The notes beneath the pieces were generated by a model. The model saw nothing but the letters and a program-made list of their open reading frames with translations. It was not told the DNA's origin and made no database searches. Shown here in pieces: positions 46,101-56,420 of a DNA stretch of 64,000 bases (position 1 is its first letter; each line of letters opens with the position of its first letter). This DNA is from Aspidiotus rigidus (Eukaryota; Arthropoda; Insecta; Hemiptera; Diaspididae). A program made the position numbers and the translations under genes. The stretch lies in NCBI GenBank assembly GCA_035079385.1, contig JAVHKY010000054.1, forward strand, positions 14,674,501 through 14,738,500, written 5' to 3'.

Positions 46101-46200
46101 TTGAATTCAGCGAGCAATTTTACCCCTAAAAACGTCTGTTGGCGTAATGTCTCAAGAAGTGCAGTTGACATGAAAAATAAAAAAATTGTCCACCAGACTA
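43127..46200. mobile_element. Long-inverted-repeat element carrying an EEADTR/CXC gene
   Basis: The arms are 43127-43932 (about 806 bp) and 45560-46200 (about 641 bp), starting with TAGTCTGGTGGACAA and its inverse. The arms contain units of about 160 bp beginning ACGCCAACAGACGTTTTTAG and including AAGATGGCGCCTGGTAAAA: three in the left arm, two in the right. The innermost 250 bp of each arm is unique and well conserved. Between the arms is a decayed gene (44266-45300). No perfect TSD is seen (left flank ATAGAAA, right flank AAAGATA). The outermost 35-40 bp of the left arm also reads as the end of the LINE fragment, so the true boundary is unclear. Confidence 0.75.
44266..45300 (+). pseudogene. 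EEADTR-motif/CXC-domain protein, N-terminally truncated and broken
   Basis: The plus frame opens after a stop at 44263 with FENKADLAAYLSEEILKDF, VGLEVIVAGGF, THEEADTRLILHAV, VVVCARDTDVFLLLVHHFAK, GTSKDRKYIP and LALHALSGCDTTSFLAG. At 44690 the frame meets GTAAGA. The homologous continuation GHGKR follows a CTTTCAG acceptor at 44772, so an 82-bp intron is likely. A stop follows GHGKR (44784), and a frameshift near 44910 precedes CDGARHTLFGKASAPEFL and RAHYQVAVW. The end has CGCKSKCSTKMCKCRR...CTPLCKCKDDC, a Tesmin/TSO1-like CXC domain. I recall this order (EEADTR, DTD, GCDTTS, CXC) from multicopy proteins in insects, cnidarians and fish. Their function is unknown to me, possibly PIN-like nucleases. 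The N-terminal half is missing. Confidence 0.8.
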
Positions 46201-48052
46201 AAAGATATAATCTGTAAAAAGATTAGTAAAAATTGAGGTATATCAAAATTGAAGTCGAAAAAAAAAAGTTCGGGAAGCTGTGACAGTGTACGTAATAGCA
46301 AAAAAAAAAAAGACGAATTGCAGATAAGTAGTAATAGTAGATATAATTGTTGCATATAATCAAGATCGTAGGGAAAATATAACATGTACCTACCAAGAAG
46401 TAGAAGAATGAGAATTTTTTCATTTTACACTGCAATTTACACTACCGGCAACTTACGTTCGAAACCTAACCGAATAAATTATGAACCAACGAAAATACTT
46501 GTCGTGCGACTCTGTTCATGTTGAATTACAAATTTTATCATGGGTCATGGCGAATCTGTGATAAGTTATCACACATCCACCTTACACAATTCCTCTCCTG
46601 AGATTTCTGAATTTGTATTGCGAGTAGAAAATTTGTTATCGGATATTCAAGGTTATATCATATGCGCAGACTGTATCAAAGTTTATTTTTCGAGAAAAAG
46701 TGTTTCACTTCTATAGCACATAATTACATCGTAAATTGTAATAGTCATTTAGTAATATCAATATGTGCGTAATTCTGTCCAACGACCGAGTCGCTTTTCA
46801 TGTACCTAACTAGACACTATCTGTAAGACAGAGTACACTTATTTTTGTCATGTAAAAGAATGTCTCTTCAACAAATAGCAAATACGTAGGTATATCACAA
46901 AGTATCAGAAATTCACTTAAGTACTAAAATGTCCACCGTCGTGGATGTCTCAGCATATGAATTTCACAAATTCAAACATTTTCTGGACAAACAATAACGT
47001 TTAGACTACTCGCAATTTGATGAATCATATTTCCAAAGCATGACTTGTAGTTTTTATTCTCCATTTTATTTTTGTCACAACATATTTTTATAAGCTCAAA
47101 AGTTCTTTCAAAAGCTCACGTATCTCAAAATTTGATCCACCATCGTGAATGATTTTCAACGTGACGTCACAGAGCAAAGAAATAATTATTTTAATTTAAA
47201 AATTATATTTACAGCACTACCGTCTTAGGAAAATACAAATTAATTAGTTTGACGTTTCACATAAGACTTCCTCCCTTTATCAGGAACCGAATATAACTAC
47301 GAGTAGAAAGCAAGAAAAGTATACGACAAAGATAAACTAAAAATAAATAATAATAATGACGAGCTCTTAATCTATAAATCAGAGGTAATTTTTTATACGT
47401 GGTAGGATGACTAGATTATTGCTGTAGGCGAATGTTTGACGATATTATACGAATTCAACCCTATAGTAGGTACAATGTCGAAGGTATCTAGGCTTAGGCC
47501 TAGGCTTCGTAACGGCCAACGGGCAAGTCATTTAAACATACGCACCTCGTTAAACGATACACAAAATACAAACATTCTACCCAGCGTTACGCTTATCTAT
47601 AATTATGTAGGTTCGTACAGTACAAAAACGAAAAAAGGTAGGTAGGTATGGTATAGTATGGAAAAGATATCACCAATTGCTTTCACTATAAAACAAAGAA
47701 ATTAATCAAGAAAAGAAACCTACCTATTATCCTTTGTTGTGGAATGTGGATACCTATATAAATTTGAAAAAAATTCAGTACCTACTTCTCCCATTAATTG
47801 TTATATACGTATAACATCCTCTGCTATCCACTATCTAACAATATTAACCAAGAAAAACTCTTGAAAAATAAATTTCAGAAAAACACCTTGAAAAATGGAT
47901 ATTTCGGTAGAATCACCCATGTGGCGAAAAATATGAAGTAGGTATATGTGACGACTCGGAATCCATAAGAGGGCATTCATTAATTACGTAAGGATGATTT
48001 TGCTTATTCATCATTGTTCAAACAATATACTCGTATATATATAGGTACTCAC
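46201..48052. other. No gene recognised
   Basis: AT-rich DNA with TAGGTAGGTA and TACCTA words. The 3' exon of secreted protein B should lie here if its splice donor is used, but it is probably tiny and I cannot identify it. Confidence 0.4.
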
Positions 48053-48425
48053 CATTTAAACACTTTGATATTATCGGAGATGAATAATCTCCTCTAACGA
48101 CGAAACAAGTATCCTCATCATCTCCAAGCTTTTTCGTAATGATGATGGTTCCAGGATCCTGTACATCGATGTGTTTAAAGATCGTGACACGTAAACCATT
48201 GGTAGTGTTCGCATAAGGAAAATAACTTGTCACTGCAGAAGCCAAGATTGGTGATGTATATAACTTAACATCCTCAAAACCTATGATACAGGAAACGAGA
48301 CACGGAGGGTCTTGACTGCATGCGTTGAGAACGGTGATTTCATTTTCCATGGACCAAAAACTCGCGGGGCCAGCGATAACATTTGTATCGATTAAGAATG
48401 CAATGACTACCAGAATTAACTTCAT
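48053..48425 (-). CDS. Small predicted secreted protein B, first exon
   Basis: The start chosen is ATG at 48425 (MKLILVVIAFLIDTNVIAG), which gives a clean hydrophobic signal peptide. Continuing upstream in frame would only add a non-hydrophobic extension. 124 codons run to the strong donor G|GTGAGT at 48053/48052. Without splicing the frame continues 15 residues to a stop at 48018. Features include CSQDPPCLVSC, YFPYANTTNGLRVTIF, TIIITKKL, and the terminal CFVVRGDYSSPIISKC. The spacing of the last motif matches secreted protein A (42.6 kb). TTTATATC lies about 30-40 bp upstream of the likely cap region. Family unknown, extracellular by prediction. Confidence 0.6.
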
Positions 48426-49440
48426 GACGACAGCTCTAAATACACCAAAATTCTGGATATAAAGTACAGTCAAAACAACGATTAGTGATTACACTGTCTA
48501 ACATCACGACAGTAGCGGTACTCTTTGGTGAACAAATTGCGAATAATTCAAGCTATGATTGTTCTTGCGTCGACTTGACTGACTTGGCATTCCAACACAA
48601 CCGGTTTGGGGAACCTCCGTTCGTGCTGATTTTATATTATATATACGAGTACCACATAAAACGTCGACCCTCGTATTTTTTCTTTTTTTATATATACGAG
48701 TACCTAAGACGTCGAACGTTAACCCTCGTTTTTTTGTTTATGTGAACACACCCCGTCGACTTGTTGAAAAAGAAAAAAAATGCTAACGCCTTGAGATGTC
48801 TTCAGAGTAGCGAATTTCGCAGTTTTTAACTGGAGTTGTAGCTGGTTGTGGTGAAATTAAAAAAGTAGGTATATTATTGTTTGTTTGAAATTCTGACACA
48901 TGCTCGCGCAGGCGCTCGCTCCAGAAGGTTTGATTTTGCCAATTTGGTGAAGCTTAGCGAAAAGTGCTCGCGCAGCCACTCGCTTCAATAGATTTCGTTT
49001 CGCCACAAAAAATCCCTAAAGAGATCACACTTCAATGGGTTGAAATTTACGAAATAGGTCAGAATTCACGAAAATTCGCTAGTAAAAAATCTCGCAAAAT
49101 TGCTGACTTAGGTCGGCGTCGGTGGCCTAGGCCTAAGTTAAAAGAAGGTTTGCGAATCATATATGTACGAGTGAATGAAGAATTCACCAATTAATCGAAC
49201 ACGTTCTAAAACAGTATATGAGTATAGGTATCAATCAATTACGCTTCTGTCTAACTCATACATAACTTACAGGATGCGTACCAGTACGTCTGAAACTCCT
49301 ACACATACCTACTCGAAGTTCATCCTGACGTCAATGTGAAGATTAAGTACAGTTTAATATGCAGTCAAAGTTCAAGACCATAGACCTATCTATTTTTCAT
49401 AAATATAAATATTTTACGACGCTTGTGCTCAGAACGCGTC
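48426..49440. other. No gene; short TATATACGAGTACC direct repeats
   Basis: TATATATACGAGTACC occurs near 48640 and again near 48690, followed each time by CGTCGA...CCCTCG. 48890-48990 has two copies of GCTCGCGCAG-CGCTCGCTTC-type words. Nothing coding. Confidence 0.45.
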
Positions 49441-49443
49441 TAA

Positions 49444-50760
49444 ATATATGGTTCAAAAAAGGTGTTCCAGGTGTGGATTAGATGCGCCTCGACGCCCTCG
49501 ATCCAACGCCGTTTCAATTTTTAACTCATCTCGAACGGTTAGCGATTTATGGCCGAAAATGTGATTCATGGAATATTTGGTTCAAAAACGGTTCATGGAA
49601 TATATGGTGCAAAAAAGGTGTTCCAGGTGTGGATTAGATGCGTCTCGACGCCCTCGATCCGACGCCGTTTGAATTTTTAACGTATCTCGAAACGGTTAGC
49701 GATTTATGGCCGAAAATATGATTCATGGAATATTTGGTTCAAAAACGGTTCATGGAATATATATGGTTCAAAAAAGGTGTTCCAGGTGTGGATTAGATGC
49801 GTCTCAACGCCCTCGATCCAACGCCATTTGAATTTTTAACCTATCTCGAAACGGTTAGCAATTTATGGCCGAAAATATGATTCATGGAATATTTGGTTCA
49901 AAAAAGGTTCATGGAATATATATGGTTCAAAAAAGGTGTTCCAGGTGTGGATTAGATGCGTCTCAACGCCCTCGATCCAACGCCATTTGAATTTTTAACC
50001 TATCTCGAAACGGTTAGCAATTTATGGCCGAAAATATGATTCATGGAATATTTGGTTCAAAAAAGGTTCATGGAATATATATGGTTCAAAAGAGGTTCAT
50101 GGAATATATGGTTCAAAAATGGTGTTCAATGTGTGGATTAGATGCGTCTCGACGCCCTCGATCTAATGCCGTTTGAATTTTTAACCTATCTCGAACGGTT
50201 ATCGATTTATGACCGGAAATGTGATTCATGGAATATTTGGTTCAAAAAAGGTTCATAGAATATATGGTTCAAAAAGGTGGTCATATTGTGGATGAGATGC
50301 GTCTCGACGCCCTCGATCCGACGCCGTTTGATTTTTAACCTATCTCGAACGGTTATCGATGTATGGCCGAAAATGTGATTCATGGAATATTTAGTTCAAA
50401 AAAGGTTCATGGAATATATGGTTCAAAAATGGTGGTCATATTGTGGATTAGATGCGTCTCGACGCCCTCGATCCAACACCGTTTGAATTTTTCACCTATC
50501 TCGAAACAGTTAGCGATTTATGGCCGAAAATATGATTCATGGAATATTTGGTTCAAAAAAGGTTCATGATATATGTATGGTTCAAAAGAGGTTCATGGAA
50601 TATATGGTTCAAAAATGGTGTTCAATATGTGGATTAGATGCGTCTCGACGCCCTCGATCTAACGCCGTTTGAATTTTTAACCTATCTCGAACGGTTATCG
50701 ATTTATGGCCGAAAATATGATTCATGGAATATTTGGTTCAAAAAAGGTTCAGGGAATATT
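49444..50760. repeat. Tandem satellite array, about 8 units of 155-186 bp
   Basis: The word GATTAGATGCGTCTCGACG starts units near 49476, 49632, 49792, 49950, 50136, 50291, 50446 and 50632, giving spacings of 156, 160, 158, 186, 155, 155 and 186. Each unit has a unique part (CCCTCGATCCAACGCCGTTT, ATCTCGAACGGTTA, TTTATGGCCGAAAAT) followed by two copies of a 27-28-bp subunit (ATTCATGGAATATTTGGTTC). The 186-bp units carry a third subunit. The short plus frames here are by-products. Confidence 0.9.
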
Positions 50761-50984
50761 CTCGTCTACTTGTCGTGCGTTGTCGCGGAACGTAACAAAA
50801 GTTTCCGATAGCGACGCTGCTATCGTCGACGTGTTTCGCGACGAAAGTAAACAAGAACTTTATATCCGAAGTTTCTACTACTTTTCTGAGCCGAGTTATG
50901 GACCAAAATGTGCCGAAATTTTAGAGCAGGGGTTCCCAAAGTTGTGAATTATCGAAAAACAATTTTCCATGATTGAAAGAATCG

Positions 50985-51620
50985 CGTAATCTTCAAAGTG
51001 TTCCCCAATCCTGAAGTAAAATTTAGCGCTGAATCTAAATAAAATTGTTAAAAAATTCTGCGAAGCACCAAAATGGGTTAATGATCCAAAAAGGGTCAAA
51101 ATTTCCCCAAAATAATAAAACCGCCTAATCTTCGAAGTTTTTTTCGATTCTGAGATGAAATTCAGTGCTGAATCTGAATAAAATTGTTAAAAAATTCTTG
51201 CGAAGCACCAAAATGGGTGAATGGGCCCAAAAAGGGTCAAAATATCCCCAAAATTATAAAATCGACAACCTTCAAAGTTTTTCTCGATTCTGAGATAATT
51301 TAAGCATAATCTGGATAAAATTGTTGAAAAATTCTGCGAAGTACCAAAATAGGTTTATGAGCCCAAAAAGGGTCAAAATTTCCCCAATCACCCAACCTTC
51401 AAAGTTTTTCTCGATTCTGAGATAAAATTTAGCGCTGAATCTGAATAAATTGTTACCTAAGAAATTTTGCGAAGCACCAAAATGGGTTAATGAGACCAAA
51501 AAGGGTCAATATTTCTGCCTGACCTTCAAAGTTTTTCTTGATTCTAGGGTAGAATTGTGTGCTGAGTTGAAAAAAAAACTGTTGAATGCGAAGCATTAAA
51601 ATGTGTGAAAGTGCTCAAAA
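50985..51620. repeat. Second tandem array, five units of 118-141 bp
   Basis: The word TGCGAAGCACCAAAATGGG lies near 51060, 51201, 51335, 51469 and 51587. Units also share GGGTCAAAATTTCCCC, TTCAAAGTTTTTCTCGATTC and GCTGAATCTGAATAAA. Divergence is moderate and one unit is shortened. Confidence 0.8.
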
Positions 51621-51699
51621 ATGATCACAATTTTACCAATTTGGAAATTCGCTTAGTTTTTCAAATTTCATTTGGTTCTCAAAGAAATTGAGCTTCGTG

Positions 51700-52880
51700 A
51701 GAACAAAGATTGCTCGCGGTGATCGTTTGAGGCCTTGCGTTTGATCGAAGCTGGTAACAGTGTGAAATTCACATTGTTTCATCAGGCAATGGAGAGCATG
51801 GTGCTGAGATGCTCGTCTTACATTGTGAACTCGCAGTGATTAATTGGCCATATTCCTCTAGCAATGAATGTGGGTAAGAGTGCAATCATTTTCTTGTAGC
51901 TCCAGTCGAGAGAGTGACATTTCAGGGAAGCTTGTCTTCCGTTGTCAGCTCGCGGTGAGAGATTGGATAGGGCCGCCGATACCGCGGAATCAAACGAATG
52001 CTCAAAAATTCTCGTGGTTTCTCACAAAGGCGCAAATGAAGCCGTGAAGTTCTCTCTTTTGTGATAAACCACGAGTATTTCTGTGCATTCACCCGGCCCT
52101 ATCAAACGCGGGACCCTGACTGTTCTCTAACCTCGAGCTACCAACAGAAGACGAGCTTCACGGTATCATTCGCCCCTTTCTGAAAAACCACGAGAATATC
52201 CGCGCATTCGTTTGCCTTCATGGTATCTGGGGCCCTATCCATTCTCTCATCGCGAGCTGACACCGGGAGACGAGCTTCACGGCATCATGGCCTCCTTTGC
52301 GTGAAACCATGGCCCCCAGAGATCATCACAATTTCTCTAAAATGAAGAGTTTTGCGGAAGCACCCGCCTTGATCATACACGGGGCCTCAGTCTATCTCTT
52401 ACCGTAAGCATGTAATGGGAAACGAAGTCGCCGGTATCATTCTCTTCTCGGCAAGAAACAACAGGAAATTTTGCGGAAGCACCCGCCTCGATCATACACG
52501 GGGCCTTAGTTGATCTATGTTGAAACCAGGGATCATTCGCCTGCCTCTGTCATGCACGGGGTCTTCATCGTTCTCTTACCGCGAGCTCATGACGAAAGTC
52601 GAGCTTCCCGGTATCATTCCCTCCTCCGGGTGAAACCCCGAGAAAATCCGGGCGTTCGTTTGCCTCAATCGAAGACTGGGCTGTAGCTGATCGCTCATCA
52701 CGAGCGAGACCAATTTTGCGGTATCCTCCCATTGCCTGAATCTAGGAGTTTTTGCACTTTAGCCCGCTTCGTTTATAGGTGGGGCGTCAGTTGATCTCTC
52801 ATCGCAAGCACGCAACAGAAGACCAACTTTGCGTTCTTTGACTGAAACAACCGAGAGTTTTCGCACTTTTTCCCGGTCTA
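51700..52880. repeat. Third tandem array, degenerate 118-150-bp units
   Basis: GACGAGCTTCACGGTATCAT or variants appear near 52152, 52270, 52419, 52582, 52700 and 52818. Also recurring are CCGCGCATTCGTTTGCCTC, TGATCTCTCATCGCGAGC and AAACCACGAGAAT. Earlier units on the left (51700-52100) appear partly inverted. The family is shared with 25.4-26.4 kb. Confidence 0.7.
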
Positions 52881-53406
52881 GCCATATATGATAGGAAGGG
52901 GACTTGGAAAGACGACGGCTTCCTTGAAATTGCAGCGCGTTCAAGTTGTCACGTTATGATTTTCAGGACTTGGATTTCAGGCTCTAAGAGACTCGGGACG
53001 GCGGGTTCCCCGCTGCCATTGCAGACCTGCAATGGCATCTTATTTTTTTGTATGACGTCTCTATTTTTTTTTTGCCCTTCCTTTTATTGTCGCTTCCTCC
53101 TGAGCGCCCTCCTGTGTTTGGTTGTGCAGATGTTAGTAGTGGCATTAGCAGTGGCAGCATGGAGTATGGTGCATATAGATGTGAGAGCAAAGTACTCAGA
53201 TATGAATCAATCCTGTTGGCTAAAATCGCTGTATCTATGGTTCGCACGTCTTGAAAGGTCAAAAGAAATTCCCCTTTTCCTCTGACTTCTGTTGATCTAT
53301 ATTCGTCTGACGAGACGAAGAAGCAAAGTTGCATAAATTTCTGTCTCTGCGGATTAGCCTCACGAGCGGGCAAACTTGCAATACCGATTGAAAGGATTAC
53401 TAAAAA

Positions 53407-53456
<50 letters not shown>

Positions 53457-54390
53457 GAAAAGGAAAGTCATGCGATAAAAAAGTATCTACGCTTCAATAA
53501 AGTAAATTAAATATTTTCTGCGTGATATAAATTGTATCCAGCACCAAATAACAACGCTAAACTACGAGATTTTACGGTATTTTTTGTGGCGGCAATTTTT
53601 CCTCTGTTCTCCTGTTTCTCATTCATGAATAAAGAGCGCGTAAAATAAATATACGGAGTATATAACAATAGTGTATACGTATATTTGATGTGAGCATAAT
53701 ATTTTGATAATCAAAGAGCTTGAGTGACCTAGCACGTTCATTCAGGTCTCGAACACTATGCAGATAACTCACTGACTAAATGACTGCATTAGAACGACGA
53801 CAAATTAAAGGAGACGCACTCATTTATAATATATAGAGGGTGGTAGTAAAACGATAAAACATTGTCAAATCACCGCCACGTGAAGAAAAATACGATACAG
53901 AATGCTGATACATCGTTCTTTTCATACTTGGACGCCGAATAAACAGATACACAGACCGTTCCAAGCATAATAAATTAGTAAATTGATGCTGAGTTTCATA
54001 AAATGCGTGAATTAGCTTTCGCTAGTCGGGAGTCGAGACGTTTTATAGCTGATTGTAAGCGTGGTGTTGTTTTATTGTTAAGATCGTAAGAAAACGAGTA
54101 CCAGAGAATTAGAATGGAAAAATGAAAAGTGTAACGTAAGTTTTGTAATAACCTATGTGTTTCTGCTGTCATGAACGTAATAACTTATTCAATGATTTTG
54201 TACGTATAGTGTACGCTCGCATATTATACACGTATTTACCCACAAAAATTGGTATAAATCATACAGAGTTATCTACGTATTCACCTCGGCGAGCGCTGGT
54301 CGATACACTTTACTCTTTTTACAGAAACCATCAGCAAGGAAGTTGTAAAATGGTTGTCACGTTACACACAAAAAGAATGAACCCCTGGTA
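52881..54390. other. No gene; contains a GA microsatellite and a dispersed repeat
   Basis: 53408-53453 is (GA)n, about 23 repeats. 53455-53620 matches the dispersed repeat at 34.7 kb. A 129-codon minus frame (53373-52984) and an overlapping plus frame show no known domain. Confidence 0.5.
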
Positions 54391-54394
54391 GCTA

Positions 54395-54700
54395 CGAGTA
54401 GCCTAACATATGGACACTACTAGACTTGAATTAAACCAAGGCAACGGAAGGAGCAAGAGCCCTGGGAGCTCAGTAGCGTAACGTACAGTATACTACACTA
54501 GACAAAGATTGGAGCAAACACGCGGAGCAAGTGAGCCTTGAGAGCTAACATACAGTATACTAGACTTTGCACCACTGGACCAAAATTGGGGGCAAAGAGC
54601 GGAGTGGGTGAGCCCTGAGAGCTAAGTACCTTGACATACAAGTACTAGACTTACTCCAAACCAAAATTAAGGGCGAACGAGAGAAGCGAGTGATCAAAAA
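54395..54700. repeat. Degenerate 80-90-bp tandem repeat, 3-4 units
   Basis: Units carry GAGCTAACATACAGTATACTA, CTAGACTT, CCAAAATTGGGGGCAAA and GCGGAGTGGGTGAGCCCTGA. Related words occur at 11.7-12.0 kb and 22.9-23.1 kb. Confidence 0.6.
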
Positions 54701-54942
54701 GTTCGGCATGAACATTTTGTAATAAAAACTAGGAGAACGTAAACGTCTAAACTGCATAGCAATCTTCATCAGTGCGAACTAAATTTACTAACTATGAGAA
54801 GGCAAGGATGACAACAAAACCCAGACAAATGTCTTCTGAAGATATGAAATTACAAAATACGTCATCCTCTAATCACTAGCGGCCCCGTACAAGGCTTCTA
54901 GCTTTTGGCTGTCGGTTTTCATGCTTTAATATTTCAATAACC

Positions 54943-55548
54943 GGGACGGGTTCATTTGGGCGCGGCCATTTGGGCGCAGGGTTCATCTGGGCGCGAGTTC
55001 AATTGGGCGCGAACCCCCATGTAAAGCTGAACTGGGTGCAGCTGGGAAAACTGTCATCACTGAAGAATGAAAGCTTGTTAGCGCAACCCAGAAGACACCA
55101 CAGCAACTTGTTAGCGAACAATGTCTTCCATCCACAAAACATAGTAGTGTTTTTTGTTACTAGACATGTTTGCCTTTTCCTTGTTTCATAGGCAATCTTA
55201 ATGACTTACTGACTTTTGAGTTTCTTTTCGCCTTCTCCTCAATTGATCTGCAATATTAGATTGCTCATTGAGTACGACGACAGGGAGCCTATAGAGTACT
55301 TGAGAGCGGTAGCTCACAATTTACCTTCATAGTCGCCTCTGAATGAATTTGTGTTACGAATGAATTTTGACGAAGCAAAACTTCATGTTTTGTGGATGGA
55401 AGACGTTGTAAGCTGACCTCCACGTGGTGTCTTCTGGGTTACGCTAACAAGCTTACATTCTTAATGATGACAGTTTTCCCCGTTGCGCTGAATTGAGCTT
55501 TATATGGGGGTTCGCGCCCGAACGGCCGCGCCCAAATGAACGGGACCC
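54943..55548. mobile_element. 606-bp inverted-repeat DNA element with perfect 8-bp TSD
   Basis: CAATAACC flanks both ends (54935-54942 and 55549-55556). The termini GGGACGGGTTCATTTGGGC and GCCCAAATGAACGGGACCC are inverted repeats, and the arms extend about 180-200 bp inward with GAAGACACCAC and TGTTAGCG words. The centre (55190-55370) is unique and non-coding. 8-bp TSDs with ends starting GGG fit Merlin-like or hAT-like families. I cannot choose between them. Confidence 0.85.
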
Positions 55549-55824
55549 CAATAACCTTTCTAATTTTTCGCTTTCCTGTATTCTTTTCCTTGGTCAGGAT
55601 TACTTCATCAAAATTGAAAGTTGTTTCGCATCTCGGGCATATTGAGAAAAGCAAGTGCCGCCTGTAATTTTTTTATAATTATGTAGGCCTATCCTGCTTA
55701 TGATTACACTACCTAATCAAACTTGTGCTGACCAATTCTTTCGATATTAAGTATTGTAAGGCTTCGCTTACATAGACTTTTGAGTTTGCAAACCAAAAAT
55801 TATATTGATAAGTGGCGTTATGAT

Positions 55825-56420
55825 TATCTCGCGCACCATAACTGTTTACCTCCCAAGATTTATGGACTTCCTAAGGTGCATAAAGATAGTCTTTCACTTA
55901 GACCTGTAATATCTTTTCCCAAGTCTCCGTAATACCGGCTTTACGAATTTTTATCCAGAATTTTGTCTCACATATAGGTGACTACAGCCTCAATATAATA
56001 CGTTCATCCAATGTATAGCTTCTTCAAAATACGCAAGATCCAAGTATGGAGGAAAATGATATTATAATTATTTTAATTTTCTTATATATATATAAACTTG
56101 ATAATTTGCCCTTTGAGATGATTGATAAGAAGTGGAAACAAATTAAGTTACCTGCTCCCATGACCAAGGAAGTATTTTTAGAAATGATTAAATTTTGTTT
56201 GCATAACAGATTAATTCGTGTTTAAAGGCAAATTTTATCCACAGATCCATGGCCGGGGCCTCTCAATGGGCAGCTCATTATCTGCCATTGTATATGAACG
56301 AATATTAGATGAACTCTTTTTTCAAATTAATAACAAAGAACGTGGATGACAGTTTTTTCATAATGAAAAACATGACACACATGAACTTTCTGGATATAAC
56401 TTTCTACTAGAGCAAGCAAG
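55825..56420 (+). pseudogene. Penelope-like element 3, RT remnant
   Basis: The plus strand reads [20 protein letters not shown] and PVISFPKSP, the N-terminal PLE motif. After frameshifts comes YEFLSRILSHI, then LPAPMTKEVFLEMIKFCLHN, FKGKFYPQIHG and LSMGSSLSAIVYE, matching the expected F-x-GKFY-x-Q-x-x-G-x-x-MG-S-x-LS. The YVDD block and GIY-YIG domain are not found. It belongs to another PLE lineage than elements 1 and 2. A hammerhead insertion lies 2.4 kb downstream in the same orientation. Confidence 0.8.

Noticed and set aside
49444..50760. CRISPR-like array
   Set aside because: Units are contiguous 155-186-bp satellite monomers without unique spacers, in an animal genome.
52984..53373. 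129-codon minus frame as a gene
   Set aside because: No recognisable domain, overlapping plus frames of similar length, and no splice or signal features.
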